The translations under genes and the position numbers were made by a program. Below, one piece after another: positions 1 through 6,757 of a DNA stretch of 12,598 nt (position 1 is its first letter; each line of letters starts with the position of its first letter). The notes under the pieces were generated by a model. The model was not told the DNA's origin and ran no database searches. It worked only from the letters and a program-made list of their open reading frames with translations. The stretch is from Clostridia bacterium (GTDB lineage Bacteria; Bacillota; Clostridia; Christensenellales; UBA1242), in contig JAEDFU010000023.1 in the NCBI GenBank assembly GCA_016297915.1, positions 1 to 12,598 on the forward strand, in the 5' to 3' direction.

Positions 1-77
1 AACTCGTGGGGTCACATAGATTGAAACCGTCGTCAGCCCAAATCAAGGTGTCCTGGGGACGACTTTGTTTGGGCATC
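1..77 (-). ncRNA. Candidate small structured RNA, copy 1 (cut by window edge)
   Basis: This is the left copy of the tandem element, read on the minus strand. The two interleaved helices are intact: 68-74 with 36-42 (GCCCAAA/TTTGGGC) and 58-63 with 29-34 (GTCGTC/GACGAC). The first arm of the terminator (4-10) is present, but the second arm and U-tract lie beyond the window. A TATAAC box sits at 82-87, as in copy 2. The -35 region differs and is poor, so this copy may be less active, or may be transcribed from elsewhere. No open reading frame is evident. I do not recognise the RNA family. Confidence 0.5.
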
Positions 78-146
78 CTAGGTTATAACAAATCATTGTA
101 GAGGAAATAAATAGCTAAAATGTTAAAATATAAAAAAATAAAAATC

Positions 147-176
147 TTTGCATGAAACATGCAAATCATTTTTTTT
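147..176. terminator. Palindromic hairpin between the RNA copies, terminator-like on both strands
   Basis: TTTGCATG (147-154) and CATGCAAA (158-165) form an 8-bp stem with an AAA loop. On the plus strand it is followed by T-rich sequence through 176. On the minus strand it is followed by a T-rich stretch (revcomp of 131-146). It could separate transcription of the two RNA copies. Confidence 0.5.
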
Positions 177-185
177 GCCTCTGGT

Positions 186-210
186 AAAAAATCCCACGAT
201 AACTCGTGGG
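186..210 (-). terminator. Intrinsic terminator of RNA copy 2
   Basis: On the minus strand CCCACGA (204-210) pairs with TCGTGGG (193-199) around the 4-nt loop GTTA. One A follows and then six Ts (186-191). The T-run exists only on the minus-strand side, which sets the direction of transcription of the element. Confidence 0.8.
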
Positions 211-277
211 GTCACATAGATTGAAACCGTCGTCAGCCCAAATCAAGGTGTCCTGAGGACGACTTTGTTTGGGCATC
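186..277 (-). ncRNA. Candidate small structured RNA, copy 2 (complete, ~92 nt)
   Basis: Read on the minus strand, this unit has every part of a stand-alone RNA gene. A promoter lies upstream (282-311) and the predicted start is near 276-277. GCCCAAA (268-274) pairs with TTTGGGC (236-242), and GTCGTC (258-263) pairs with GACGAC (229-234). The two helices interleave, which gives an H-type pseudoknot with connecting segments of about 4, 15 and 1 nt. A competing short hairpin, GTCC/GGAC (250-253, 257-260), is also possible. A 3' hairpin with a U6 tract (186-210) ends the unit. No start codon with a ribosome site is seen inside. A short riboswitch-like leader is an alternative, but no gene follows on this strand in the window. 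I do not recognise the family. Confidence 0.6.
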
Positions 278-281
278 CTAG

Positions 282-311
282 GTTATAACAAATCTTTGTA
301 GTAATAGTCAA
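282..311 (-). promoter_or_regulatory. Predicted housekeeping-type promoter of RNA copy 2
   Basis: On the minus strand TTGACT (306-311) and TATAAC (282-287) are 18 bp apart. This resembles a vegetative -35/-10 pair, with a start expected near 275-277. The TATAAC box lies within the repeat, whereas the -35 lies just outside it. Confidence 0.6.
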
Positions 312-347
312 AACAATGTTATAAACAATTTCTATACAGATTTTTGA

Positions 348-1097
348 TTAATTGTCTTTTTTGGATAGTTTTTCGTTGAGTTTGTTGTAAACTTCAAATG
401 TTCCAATATCGTAACATTCGCCCTCAAACGAATAGGCAAACACAGGTTTTCTTGTATATAACCAAGAAGGGAAGTTGCCAGGTGCATCTTTGTTGTTTCC
501 GCTCTCGATATATTCTTTGATCATTCTTACACTTTCTTTGGTGTAAATATAGCTTGCATATGCTCCAATATTTGTATCAGGAATTCCACCGGGTTTTTCG
601 ACCATATTGGTGATTTGGCGATTTTTGTCGAGTTTAACGCAGGCAAAGTTTTTGCCAAGGTACTCCAAATCTTCAAATTCGGTGACCAATATACAATCTG
701 ATTTTTTCTCCAAATAAAAATTATAAAAATCTTTAAGCGAAAAAGTAAAGTAATTGTCGCTGACCAAGAGCATAACCTCGTCATCAATATTTAGTTTTTT
801 GATAGCGAAATCAAAATCTCCAATTGCTCCAAGTCTGGTTTCGTTGGTTGTTGTTCCGTCGTCTATAACTGTTACTTTTAGTTTTCCGCGATAAGAGTTT
901 TTCCAATCAACAAAGCTTCCAAAAAATTTGTGGTTGCTAACAAGTATCAACTCGTCAATAGCGTCTACTTGTTCAACTTTTTCAACTAAGTAATCAAGCA
1001 AACTTACATTGTTTAGTGTAAGTAGTGCTTTTGGTGTGTTAAGTGTTAATGGATATAGTCTACTTGCATATCCAGCTACTAGTACTACTGCTTTCAT
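348..1097 (-). CDS. Sugar-phosphate nucleotidyltransferase (NTP_transferase family)
   Basis: This 249-aa protein is a single nucleotidyltransferase domain of the RmlA/GlmU-N type, which joins a nucleoside triphosphate to a sugar or other phosphate to make an activated donor for envelope polymers. The N-terminal signature is a variant, AGYASRLYPLT (8-18), with TPKALL (21-26) supplying the conserved lysine K23. SDN (113-115) matches the metal-binding aspartate motif, EKP (167-169) the sugar-binding motif, and the ending YDIGTFEVY (229-237) the second conserved aspartate region. The length fits a catalytic domain without the acyltransferase repeats of GlmU. The start has GGGAG about 12 bases upstream. 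The exact nucleotide and sugar cannot be read from sequence; thymidylyl, cytidylyl and uridylyl transferases, or a LicC-like enzyme, are all possible. It stands alone, divergent from nrdR. Confidence 0.85.
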   Translation of the reverse strand: MKAVVLVAGYASRLYPLTLNTPKALLTLNNVSLLDYLVEKVEQVDAIDELILVSNHKFFGSFVDWKNSYRGKLKVTVIDDGTTTNETRLGAIGDFDFAIKKLNIDDEVMLLVSDNYFTFSLKDFYNFYLEKKSDCILVTEFEDLEYLGKNFACVKLDKNRQITNMVEKPGGIPDTNIGAYASYIYTKESVRMIKEYIESGNNKDAPGNFPSWLYTRKPVFAYSFEGECYDIGTFEVYNKLNEKLSKKDN

Positions 1098-1246
1098 ATT
1101 TTATTTTTTCTCCCATTGTTTCATTGATATATCCAATGATATCAAATAATTATAAATTTGTAAAATAAATTACTATTTATCTTTTGCTTGAAAAAAAATA
1201 TAAAATGTATTAAAATAATAATGACTAATGAATTGGAGAATAACAA

Positions 1247-1702
1247 ATGAAGTGCATTTATTGTGGAAACACCGAAAGCAAGGTGTTGGATAGTCGAAGT
1301 TCAGACGATACAAATAGTATTAGACGCCGAAGAGAATGCTTGTCGTGTGGCAAGAGATTTACGACATATGAGACAGTTGAGACTACGCCTCTGTTGGTTA
1401 TAAAATCGGATAATAGCAGACAAGAATTTGACGCCGAAAAACTCAAAAGGGGAATAATTAGAGCATGCGAAAAAAGACCAGTGTCTATGGCTCAAATAGA
1501 TATGATAGTAAGCAATATCGAAAAAGTTCTCTACAACTCACTTGATCAAGAAGTCGAAAGTTCTAAGATTGGAGAGCTTGTAATGGACAATCTAAAAAAG
1601 GTTGACGAGGTCTCATATATTAGATTTGCAAGTGTGTATCGAAAGTTTGCCGACCTCACGCATTTTATAGAATTTATTCAAGAGTATGATACTCAAAAAT
1701 AG
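1247..1702 (+). CDS. nrdR: Transcriptional repressor NrdR
   Basis: NrdR is the nucleotide-sensing repressor of ribonucleotide reductase operons. The 151-aa length is typical. The N-terminus carries the zinc ribbon, with cysteines C3, C6, C31 and C34 and the basic RRRRE stretch between them, followed by the conserved KRFTTYE. Residues about 49-139 form the ATP-cone domain that binds ATP or dATP and controls oligomerisation, including the conserved VIKSD and SYIRFASVYRKF segments. GGAG lies 8 bases before the ATG. The gene is monocistronic here, with its own terminator. In many clostridia nrdR lies beside a ylmC-type gene and the sigE-sigG cluster; here a ylmC-like gene is nearby but inverted. 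I see no clear NrdR box in its own upstream region. Confidence 0.96.
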   Translation: MKCIYCGNTESKVLDSRSSDDTNSIRRRRECLSCGKRFTTYETVETTPLLVIKSDNSRQEFDAEKLKRGIIRACEKRPVSMAQIDMIVSNIEKVLYNSLDQEVESSKIGELVMDNLKKVDEVSYIRFASVYRKFADLTHFIEFIQEYDTQK

Positions 1703-1728
1703 GCTACATGAGGTAGTCTATTTTTTTT
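1697..1728 (+). terminator. Intrinsic terminator of nrdR
   Basis: The stem runs 1699-1707 against 1713-1721, with one G-T wobble and a 5-nt loop, and is followed by a T-run to 1728. It begins at the nrdR stop codon. Confidence 0.85.
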
Positions 1729-2138
1729 GAATTTAACAAATGCTAGTAATAAAAAATCTGTGAAAATTTTGTAATTCAAATAAACAATAATATTGGTGCT
1801 TTGAAAGTAAAAATTAAGACTGATTTTTATTTTCAAATTTATATGTGTGCAGTGGCGGATTTTGAATTTTTTAAATTTGATTGTAAAAATTTTGAGTCTG
1901 TGAGCATGAATAATTATGTAAATTTTTAAATATTCAATCATGACATCATGTTGAGTTAAATAATATAATTTGATTTATCAAAATAAAAATTGAAATGATT
2001 GTTCTACAAATTTTATAAATTGTGTTGTTTTTTACATAAATATAATTTTATTATAAATTTGTATATTTGTAATTATAAGCATAGTAAATGTCACAAAGTA
2101 TTAAGTTCGTGACAAGAACACTAAGCAAATTAACAATT
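1729..2138. other. AT-rich intergenic stretch with no recognised gene
   Basis: About 410 bases separate the nrdR terminator from the end of the YlmC-like gene. The sequence is very AT-rich, with many T- and A-runs. A minus-strand open frame exists at 1693-1941, but it lacks a ribosome site and has a composition set by base bias. I see no RNA gene, repeat or convincing promoter. Confidence 0.5.
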
Positions 2139-2504
2139 TTATTTATTCAAATCAATATCGTTAAAAACATTTTGAATATTGGATTTTGGTTGTTTTGTAG
2201 TTTGTGCTTGTGTGGTATTAACATTATTACATGCTATAACACTATCACAAATCTCACAATTTGTTTGCATAATTATGTCGACCAAAATTATATCTTTGCC
2301 AATTTTGCAGATGCGATTATAGGGGATAAAGATGTCATTATTTGACTTCCAAAATGAAAATAAATTCTTATTTGCAGGAACTACAATTCCCAATATTTTT
2401 CCGCAACATGTGTCAAAGATAATGTCAGTGATACTGCCATAATTTTTGCCGTCACAAACATTAACGACATCCTTGCATCTTAATTTGCAAAAAGATATTT
2501 CCAT
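2139..2504 (-). CDS. YlmC/YmxH-family PRC-barrel protein
   Basis: The first 80 residues match the PRC-barrel fold of the sporulation-associated YlmC/YmxH family. Supporting segments are an opening like SKLxxKDVVNV, the GxxYGSITDIIFD strand pair (residues 19-31), GKILGIVVP (35-43), the IFIPYNRICKIGKDIILVD segment (58-76), and an aromatic-rich turn at 49-53. Members are small cytoplasmic proteins of unclear biochemical role, often found next to nrdR and sigE-sigG. This copy is 121 aa rather than the usual 80-90, and the extra tail carries a CxxC (C83, C86) and polar low-complexity sequence. Nine cysteines in total is unusual. AAAGGA at 2511-2516 precedes the ATG. Its orientation is opposite to nrdR and spoIIP. 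Confidence 0.75.
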   Translation of the reverse strand: MEISFCKLRCKDVVNVCDGKNYGSITDIIFDTCCGKILGIVVPANKNLFSFWKSNNDIFIPYNRICKIGKDIILVDIIMQTNCEICDSVIACNNVNTTQAQTTKQPKSNIQNVFNDIDLNK

Positions 2505-2650
2505 AGTTTTTCCTTTGAATATTTATATGATAAAATTTATTATTTTATTCAATAATTTTACATTTTTCGACAGTTAAAAAATATTGTACATTTACATAAT
2601 TTTCTTCAAAAAGATTAAAACTAATTGTAGTTATCTAGAGGTAATTATTT

Positions 2651-3265
2651 ATGCCAATTGTTTTTGTTGTTGCTGGTAGTTTGCTTTTGCTTACATGTTT
2701 TAATATTATAGATGTTCGTGGTGGTTTTAATAGACTTCTACTTGAGATATTTTTATTTTTTGTTCTGCTTAGTTATTATGTTAAGTTTGATAACATTAAT
2801 TCTATTTACTTCAATTGGTTTCAAGTTATGCTTGCACTATTTTTGATAATATTTTGTATGTATGCCTTGCGTCCAAAATTTTATTTTTTGATATTTACTG
2901 CAATGATATCGATACTATTTTTTTTAGTTTGTGAGTTTGATATTATTGAGCTTCAAGTAGTCAAGGTTTTGATTATAGTATCTGTAATTTTTGCGTCATG
3001 TGGATATTCTAATTTGTTCAAAACTTGTTTGGTGTCAGTGACAAATGCTATGTGTTTAGAGGCTATTTATGTTGCTACTGAGTATGATGAATTTACTTTT
3101 GCTATATTTGATACCAATTTAATTTTTGAAATAATACTTATTTGTTGTGTTTTGAATTTGATAAAAAAATCTATTGTGTTTTTGAGTTTGAATAGGAGGA
3201 GTTTTTATGTTAAAAAAGCTAATGACAATTTTGATTTTGCTTTTGGTATGTATACTATCAAGTAA
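2651..3265 (+). CDS. Unrecognised integral membrane protein upstream of spoIIP
   Basis: This 204-aa protein is strongly hydrophobic, with likely membrane segments near residues 2-20, 28-44, 56-72, 77-95, 103-118 and 153-172. I recognise no catalytic motif. It has several cysteines, and only short loops such as KFDNINSIYF. AGAGG lies about 9 bases before the ATG. Its last 19 codons overlap the start of spoIIP by 59 bases in another frame, and the spoIIP ribosome site lies inside this gene, so the two are probably co-transcribed and may be translationally coupled. That position suggests a role in sporulation or the forespore envelope, but this is inference from context only. It lacks the DTGN-type protease motif expected for SpoIIGA. 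Confidence 0.7.
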   Translation: MPIVFVVAGSLLLLTCFNIIDVRGGFNRLLLEIFLFFVLLSYYVKFDNINSIYFNWFQVMLALFLIIFCMYALRPKFYFLIFTAMISILFFLVCEFDIIELQVVKVLIIVSVIFASCGYSNLFKTCLVSVTNAMCLEAIYVATEYDEFTFAIFDTNLIFEIILICCVLNLIKKSIVFLSLNRRSFYVKKANDNFDFAFGMYTIK

Positions 3266-4298
3266 TAATTTTTGTTATGTAAATGCGGTTGATGATGCTA
3301 ATTTGCCGGTGTATCAAATAATGGATGAAAATTTCAATCTTTTGTTTGAGCGAGATGAAGTGGAAATTGGAGACAACTATCTTTCAAAGGATTACAAGTA
3401 TTATGAGATAATTTATCTTGACAAAGAAAATCATCGTGGTATTGCTAAGTTTATCAAAGAAATCACTCCTCCGAGTGTTGAAAAATCTCTACTTCCTACG
3501 CCTATCAAGGTCGAGAACAGGACAATATGTATGTATATGACGCATAATGATGAGAGTTATGTTCCAACCGATGGCGTGGATAGTGTTTATGGCAATGGTG
3601 GTATCAAGGATGTTGCACTTGCGTTCAAAAAAGAATTAGAAAAAAGACTTGTTGATGTCTACTTTGATGATACATTACATATCCCTCACGATACTCAAGC
3701 ATATTCAAGGAGTGCAAAAACAGCAAACAGTTTATTATCTAAATATTCTCCAGATGCAATTTTTGATATTCATAGAGACGGAGCAAGTCGAAAATATTAT
3801 ATCTCAAATGTTGACGGAGCTGAGAGGGGTAGGGTTAGAATGGTTGTTGGAAAGGCCAACCCAAACAAAGACCTTAACGAGGAATTTGCAACATATCTTA
3901 TGGCTGTTGGTAATGAACTATATCCATGGCTTTTTACTGACATTTATTATGCTAGAGGTCACTACAATCAAGCACTCAGTAGCAAGGCTCTTTTGTTTGA
4001 AATGGGTTCGCATCTTTGTGAAAAGAATTTGATAATGGATAGCATGAGCGAACTTGCGGATGTTGTAACTACAGCACTCTACAAAACAACCATAAATTCC
4101 TCAAGTGGTGATTTGACTATTAATGGCGTCGAAAATGAAGAAAACAAAACTATAAATGAGGCATTGTCTTTTAAGGAAAATCACAAGAGTGAACTCTTTG
4201 CAATATCAGTAGTAATTATTTTGTCTGCAGGCGTTTGTTTGACAACGATTACGATATTTTTCAAAAATGTCAAGAAGAAAAAATCAAAAAATGACTAA
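3207..4298 (+). CDS. spoIIP: Stage II sporulation protein P (peptidoglycan amidase)
   Basis: SpoIIP is an N-acetylmuramoyl-L-alanine amidase that works with SpoIID and SpoIIM to thin septal peptidoglycan and drive engulfment of the forespore. The 363-aa protein has an N-terminal hydrophobic anchor (about 5-20), then the amidase core. The core shows MYMTHNDESY (109-118, with H113 and E116 as likely zinc and catalytic residues), DIHRDG (187-192, H189), VGKANPN (214-220), YNQALS (253-258) and LLFEMGSH (262-269, E265). A second hydrophobic helix lies near the C-terminus (about 330-352), followed by a lysine-rich tail. Most family members have only the N-terminal anchor, so a second membrane segment is a variation worth noting. 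A strong AGGAGG at 3194-3199 sets the start. Confidence 0.93.
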   Translation: MLKKLMTILILLLVCILSSNNFCYVNAVDDANLPVYQIMDENFNLLFERDEVEIGDNYLSKDYKYYEIIYLDKENHRGIAKFIKEITPPSVEKSLLPTPIKVENRTICMYMTHNDESYVPTDGVDSVYGNGGIKDVALAFKKELEKRLVDVYFDDTLHIPHDTQAYSRSAKTANSLLSKYSPDAIFDIHRDGASRKYYISNVDGAERGRVRMVVGKANPNKDLNEEFATYLMAVGNELYPWLFTDIYYARGHYNQALSSKALLFEMGSHLCEKNLIMDSMSELADVVTTALYKTTINSSSGDLTINGVENEENKTINEALSFKENHKSELFAISVVIILSAGVCLTTITIFFKNVKKKKSKND

Positions 4299-4312
4299 AA
4301 TGTTGCCAAAAT

Positions 4313-4340
4313 AAAGAAATCCTTAATTGGATTTTTTTGT
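4313..4340 (+). terminator. Intrinsic terminator after spoIIP
   Basis: AAATCC (4317-4322) pairs with GGATTT (4329-4334) around a 6-nt TTAATT loop, followed by further Ts. The stem is short with only two G-C pairs, so efficiency may be modest. Confidence 0.6.
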
Positions 4341-4389
4341 TTATTTTCTTTTAAAATTGTAAGTTCTTTTGGTTTTTGTTTGTATATAA

Positions 4390-4419
4390 TTGTTGTTTTT
4401 TTAGATAATGTGATATAAT
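4390..4419 (+). promoter_or_regulatory. Predicted promoter of der-plsY
   Basis: TATAAT at 4414-4419 is preceded by TGA (an extended -10) and, 18 bp upstream, by TTGTTG at 4390-4395. The start of transcription would fall near 4426, leaving an AT-rich leader of about 80 nt before der. Confidence 0.6.
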
Positions 4420-4507
4420 ATATTGATATATAAATATAAATAATCAATTAGTTTGTTGTGTTTTGATAGTCAAAAACACCCAAAAACAAAGGAATTTGGA
4501 GATAAAA

Positions 4508-5836
4508 ATGCGTAAACCGTTAGTAGCACTTATAGGCAGACCAAATGTTGGCAAAAGTACTTTTTTTAATACTATTTGCGGACGAAGAATAAGTATTGTC
4601 AAAGACATGCCCGGAGTCACTAGAGATAGAATATATGGCGATGCCGAATGGTGTGGCTATGCTTTTTCTATTGTGGATACTGGTGGCTTGGATATTAAGA
4701 ATAAGGATGAGTTTCAGAGCAATATTACTCGTCAAGCCGAAATTGCTGTAGAACTTGCTGATGTAGTAATCTTTATGGTTGACGGCAAAGAAGGCTTAGT
4801 TTCTGCGGATTATGATGTGGCTAATTTTTTGCGTAAATACAATGTTCCTGTTGTGCTTGTTGTCAACAAACTAGATAATAATCAGGTAGAAAATACCTAT
4901 GAGTTTTATTCTTTGGGTCTTGGTGAGCCTTTTGCTTGTAGTGCCGAAAATAACAAGGGTTTAGGGGATATTTTGGACGAGTGTGTCAAATCTTTTAAGA
5001 CCAAAATATCTGCTGAGGAAGATGCACAAAAAATCAAAATAGCAGTTGTTGGCAAGCCAAATGCTGGCAAAAGCTCAATCATTAACAAACTACTTGGCGA
5101 AGATAGGGTAATGGTTAGCAATGTTGCAGGCACAACTCGTGATGCAATAGATACTCCTTTTAGTTATAATGGCAAGGAGTATCTGCTTATAGATACTGCA
5201 GGAATACGCCGAAAAAGATCTGTTCCCAATGAGAGTGTTGAGTTGTATAGTGTTCTTAGAGCTTTTGACGCTATCAGGAGAGCAGATGTTGTGCTCATGG
5301 TTGTTGATGCAAGTGAGGGGTTGTCCGAACAAGATACTCGAATCGCAGGCTTTATTCATGAAGAGGGCAAGCCAAGTATCATTGTTATGAACAAATGGGA
5401 TTTAATCGAAAAAGACTCTTATTCTATGAATAAATTCAACGAGGACCTTAGCGAAGACCTTAAATTTATGAGTTACTTTGTTCCAGTTTATGTTTCGGCA
5501 CTTACTGGTCAAAGACTAAATAAGATTATGGAAAATGTTGAAAAAGTTTACGAAAAATCCAATTACCGTATTGGAACAAGTATGCTTAATGAGATTATTA
5601 GCAATGCTGTTGCAGTAAACGAGCCTCCAATTCAAAAGGGCAAACGATGCAAAATTTACTACATGACACAAGCCGATGTTGCTCCTCCAACTTTTATTGT
5701 TTTTGTAAACGACAAGGACTTGATGCATTTTTCGTATCTTAGATATTTGGAAAATTGTATTAGAAATGCAGTGGACTTTAAGGGAACACCTATCAAAATA
5801 ATTTTGCGAAGCAAATCTGACAAGGAGGACAATTAA
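4508..5836 (+). CDS. der: Ribosome-associated GTPase Der (EngA)
   Basis: Der is the tandem-domain GTPase needed for late 50S ribosomal subunit assembly. The 442-aa product has two G domains and a C-terminal KH-like domain. In domain 1, GRPNVGKS (10-17), DTGG (57-60) and NKLD (120-123) are G1, G3 and G4. In domain 2 they are GKPNAGKS (182-189), DTAG (229-232) and NKWD (295-298). The KH-like domain occupies about 355-435. An in-frame TTG at 4463 would add 15 residues, but the ATG at 4508 has GGAG six bases upstream and begins right at the canonical MRKPLVALIGRPN opening, so I chose it. plsY follows with a one-base overlap, so the two are translationally coupled. Confidence 0.97.
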   Translation: MRKPLVALIGRPNVGKSTFFNTICGRRISIVKDMPGVTRDRIYGDAEWCGYAFSIVDTGGLDIKNKDEFQSNITRQAEIAVELADVVIFMVDGKEGLVSADYDVANFLRKYNVPVVLVVNKLDNNQVENTYEFYSLGLGEPFACSAENNKGLGDILDECVKSFKTKISAEEDAQKIKIAVVGKPNAGKSSIINKLLGEDRVMVSNVAGTTRDAIDTPFSYNGKEYLLIDTAGIRRKRSVPNESVELYSVLRAFDAIRRADVVLMVVDASEGLSEQDTRIAGFIHEEGKPSIIVMNKWDLIEKDSYSMNKFNEDLSEDLKFMSYFVPVYVSALTGQRLNKIMENVEKVYEKSNYRIGTSMLNEIISNAVAVNEPPIQKGKRCKIYYMTQADVAPPTFIVFVNDKDLMHFSYLRYLENCIRNAVDFKGTPIKIILRSKSDKEDN

Positions 5837-6696
5837 TGGAAATTAGAGAAATTCTAATATTTGTTGGTGCATGTATTATTAGTTACTTGCTTGGTGGAAT
5901 TAGTATTGCAAGAATTATGACCAAAAAGAATGGTGCTGAGATTTCTGGAAGCGGAAATCCCGGTACTATGAACATGCTCAGAACCAAAGGTTTGGCTATG
6001 GGATTATTTACACTATACTGTGATGCTCTCAAGGGTGCTATTCCGGCTCTATTTGGATATTTATACTTTGGGCACTTTGTTGGCAGTCAAATGGGTTATA
6101 TAGCACTCTATGCGTTTGGTTTGTGTGCAGTTTTGGGACATATTTTCCCAATTTACTGCAAGTTCAAGGGGGGCAAGGGGATTGCTACAACTTTTGGTAT
6201 GTTTATGGTTGCTGACCCAATCTGTACGGTAATACTGTTTGGTATAATGTTTTTGACTTTGTACTTTATTAAGATTGGTAGTTTGGTAAGTTTGTTGTTT
6301 ATAACAATTGAGGCTATAGTACAACTGTTTAGACCTGTAATGACAGGAAACTGGATTGCCAAGATTATAATGTGGGTTATAGTTACTATTGATATTTGGT
6401 GTCATAGACAAAATATTTTGAGGCTTATTGAAAATAGAGAGAACCCAGCAGACCTCCAAGAGGGGTTAAAAAAAGATATAGCAAAACTTCAAAACAAGCG
6501 TGAAAGAAAGCTTGAGAAAAATGCTATAAAACAAGACAAAATCGAAAATAGATACAACAAAAAGATTGTTAAAAAAGAGACTAGGGTCAAGAGTAAAATA
6601 GAAAAAATACACTCAAAGTCTTCCAAAAAGAATACAAATGCTACAAGTGAGTTGATAACAACTCAAAATGCAGATAGTACGCAAGATAACGACTAA
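5836..6696 (+). CDS. plsY: Acyl-phosphate:glycerol-3-phosphate acyltransferase PlsY, with basic C-terminal extension
   Basis: PlsY is a membrane enzyme that transfers an acyl group from acyl-phosphate to glycerol-3-phosphate, the first step of phospholipid synthesis. The family motifs are visible: SGSGNPGTMNMLR (37-49), FPIYCKFKGGKGIAT (104-118) and HRQNILRLIENREN (190-203). Several membrane helices lie between residues 5 and 188. The conserved enzyme ends at about 205. The remaining 80 residues form a highly charged, lysine-rich probably helical tail absent from typical 200-aa PlsY proteins. AAGGAGG at 5822-5828 sets the start, and the ATG overlaps the der stop by one base. A terminator follows. 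gpsA, the supplier of its substrate in many clostridial neighbourhoods, is not in the window. Confidence 0.93.
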   Translation: MEIREILIFVGACIISYLLGGISIARIMTKKNGAEISGSGNPGTMNMLRTKGLAMGLFTLYCDALKGAIPALFGYLYFGHFVGSQMGYIALYAFGLCAVLGHIFPIYCKFKGGKGIATTFGMFMVADPICTVILFGIMFLTLYFIKIGSLVSLLFITIEAIVQLFRPVMTGNWIAKIIMWVIVTIDIWCHRQNILRLIENRENPADLQEGLKKDIAKLQNKRERKLEKNAIKQDKIENRYNKKIVKKETRVKSKIEKIHSKSSKKNTNATSELITTQNADSTQDND

Positions 6697-6717
6697 AATG
6701 TTTTGGATAATATTTAC

Positions 6718-6756
6718 AAAAAAACTATGCAACAAATTTTGTTACATAGTTTTTTT
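6718..6756. terminator. Bidirectional terminator between plsY and the glycosyltransferase gene
   Basis: An A-run plus CTATG (6718-6729) pairs with CATAG plus a T-run (6745-6756). An inner AACAA/TTGTT helix (6731-6735, 6739-6743) is separated from it by one C-A mismatch. The symmetry serves both convergent genes. Confidence 0.8.
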
Positions 6757-6757
6757 G

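Larger units (their letters stand above)
1..298. repeat. Direct repeat pair, ~98 bp units spaced 200 bp
   Basis: Bases 1-98 and 201-298 are nearly identical. I count a G/A difference at 56/256 and an A/T difference at 95/295. The unit begins in the loop of a hairpin whose other arm (193-199) is visible only for the second copy, because the first is cut by the window edge. The sequence between the copies (99-190) is not repeated inside the window. The repeat carries the small-RNA candidates described separately. Confidence 0.9.

Noticed and set aside
191..227. CRISPR-like repeat: a hairpin followed by ATTGAAAC, as in type I repeats
   Set aside because: The sequence following both copies is identical rather than variable, only two units are present at 200-bp spacing, and no cas gene is in the window.
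527..787. Second minus-strand frame inside the nucleotidyltransferase gene
   Set aside because: It is an out-of-frame shadow of a gene with clear family motifs.
1124..1145. TTGATAT/ATATCAA dyad between the nucleotidyltransferase gene and nrdR as an NrdR box
   Set aside because: It does not match the NrdR consensus and is short and AT-rich; it may be chance.
1693..1941. Minus-strand open frame after nrdR
   Set aside because: It has no ribosome site, overlaps the nrdR terminator, and its composition simply reflects AT bias.
2088..2345. Plus-strand frame opposite the YlmC-like gene
   Set aside because: It lies antisense to a recognisable PRC-barrel protein and has no ribosome site.
2521..2550. 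GAATAA-15-CATATAAA on the minus strand as a sigma-E promoter for the YlmC-like gene
   Set aside because: The start would fall on or inside the ribosome site at 2511-2516, leaving no usable leader.
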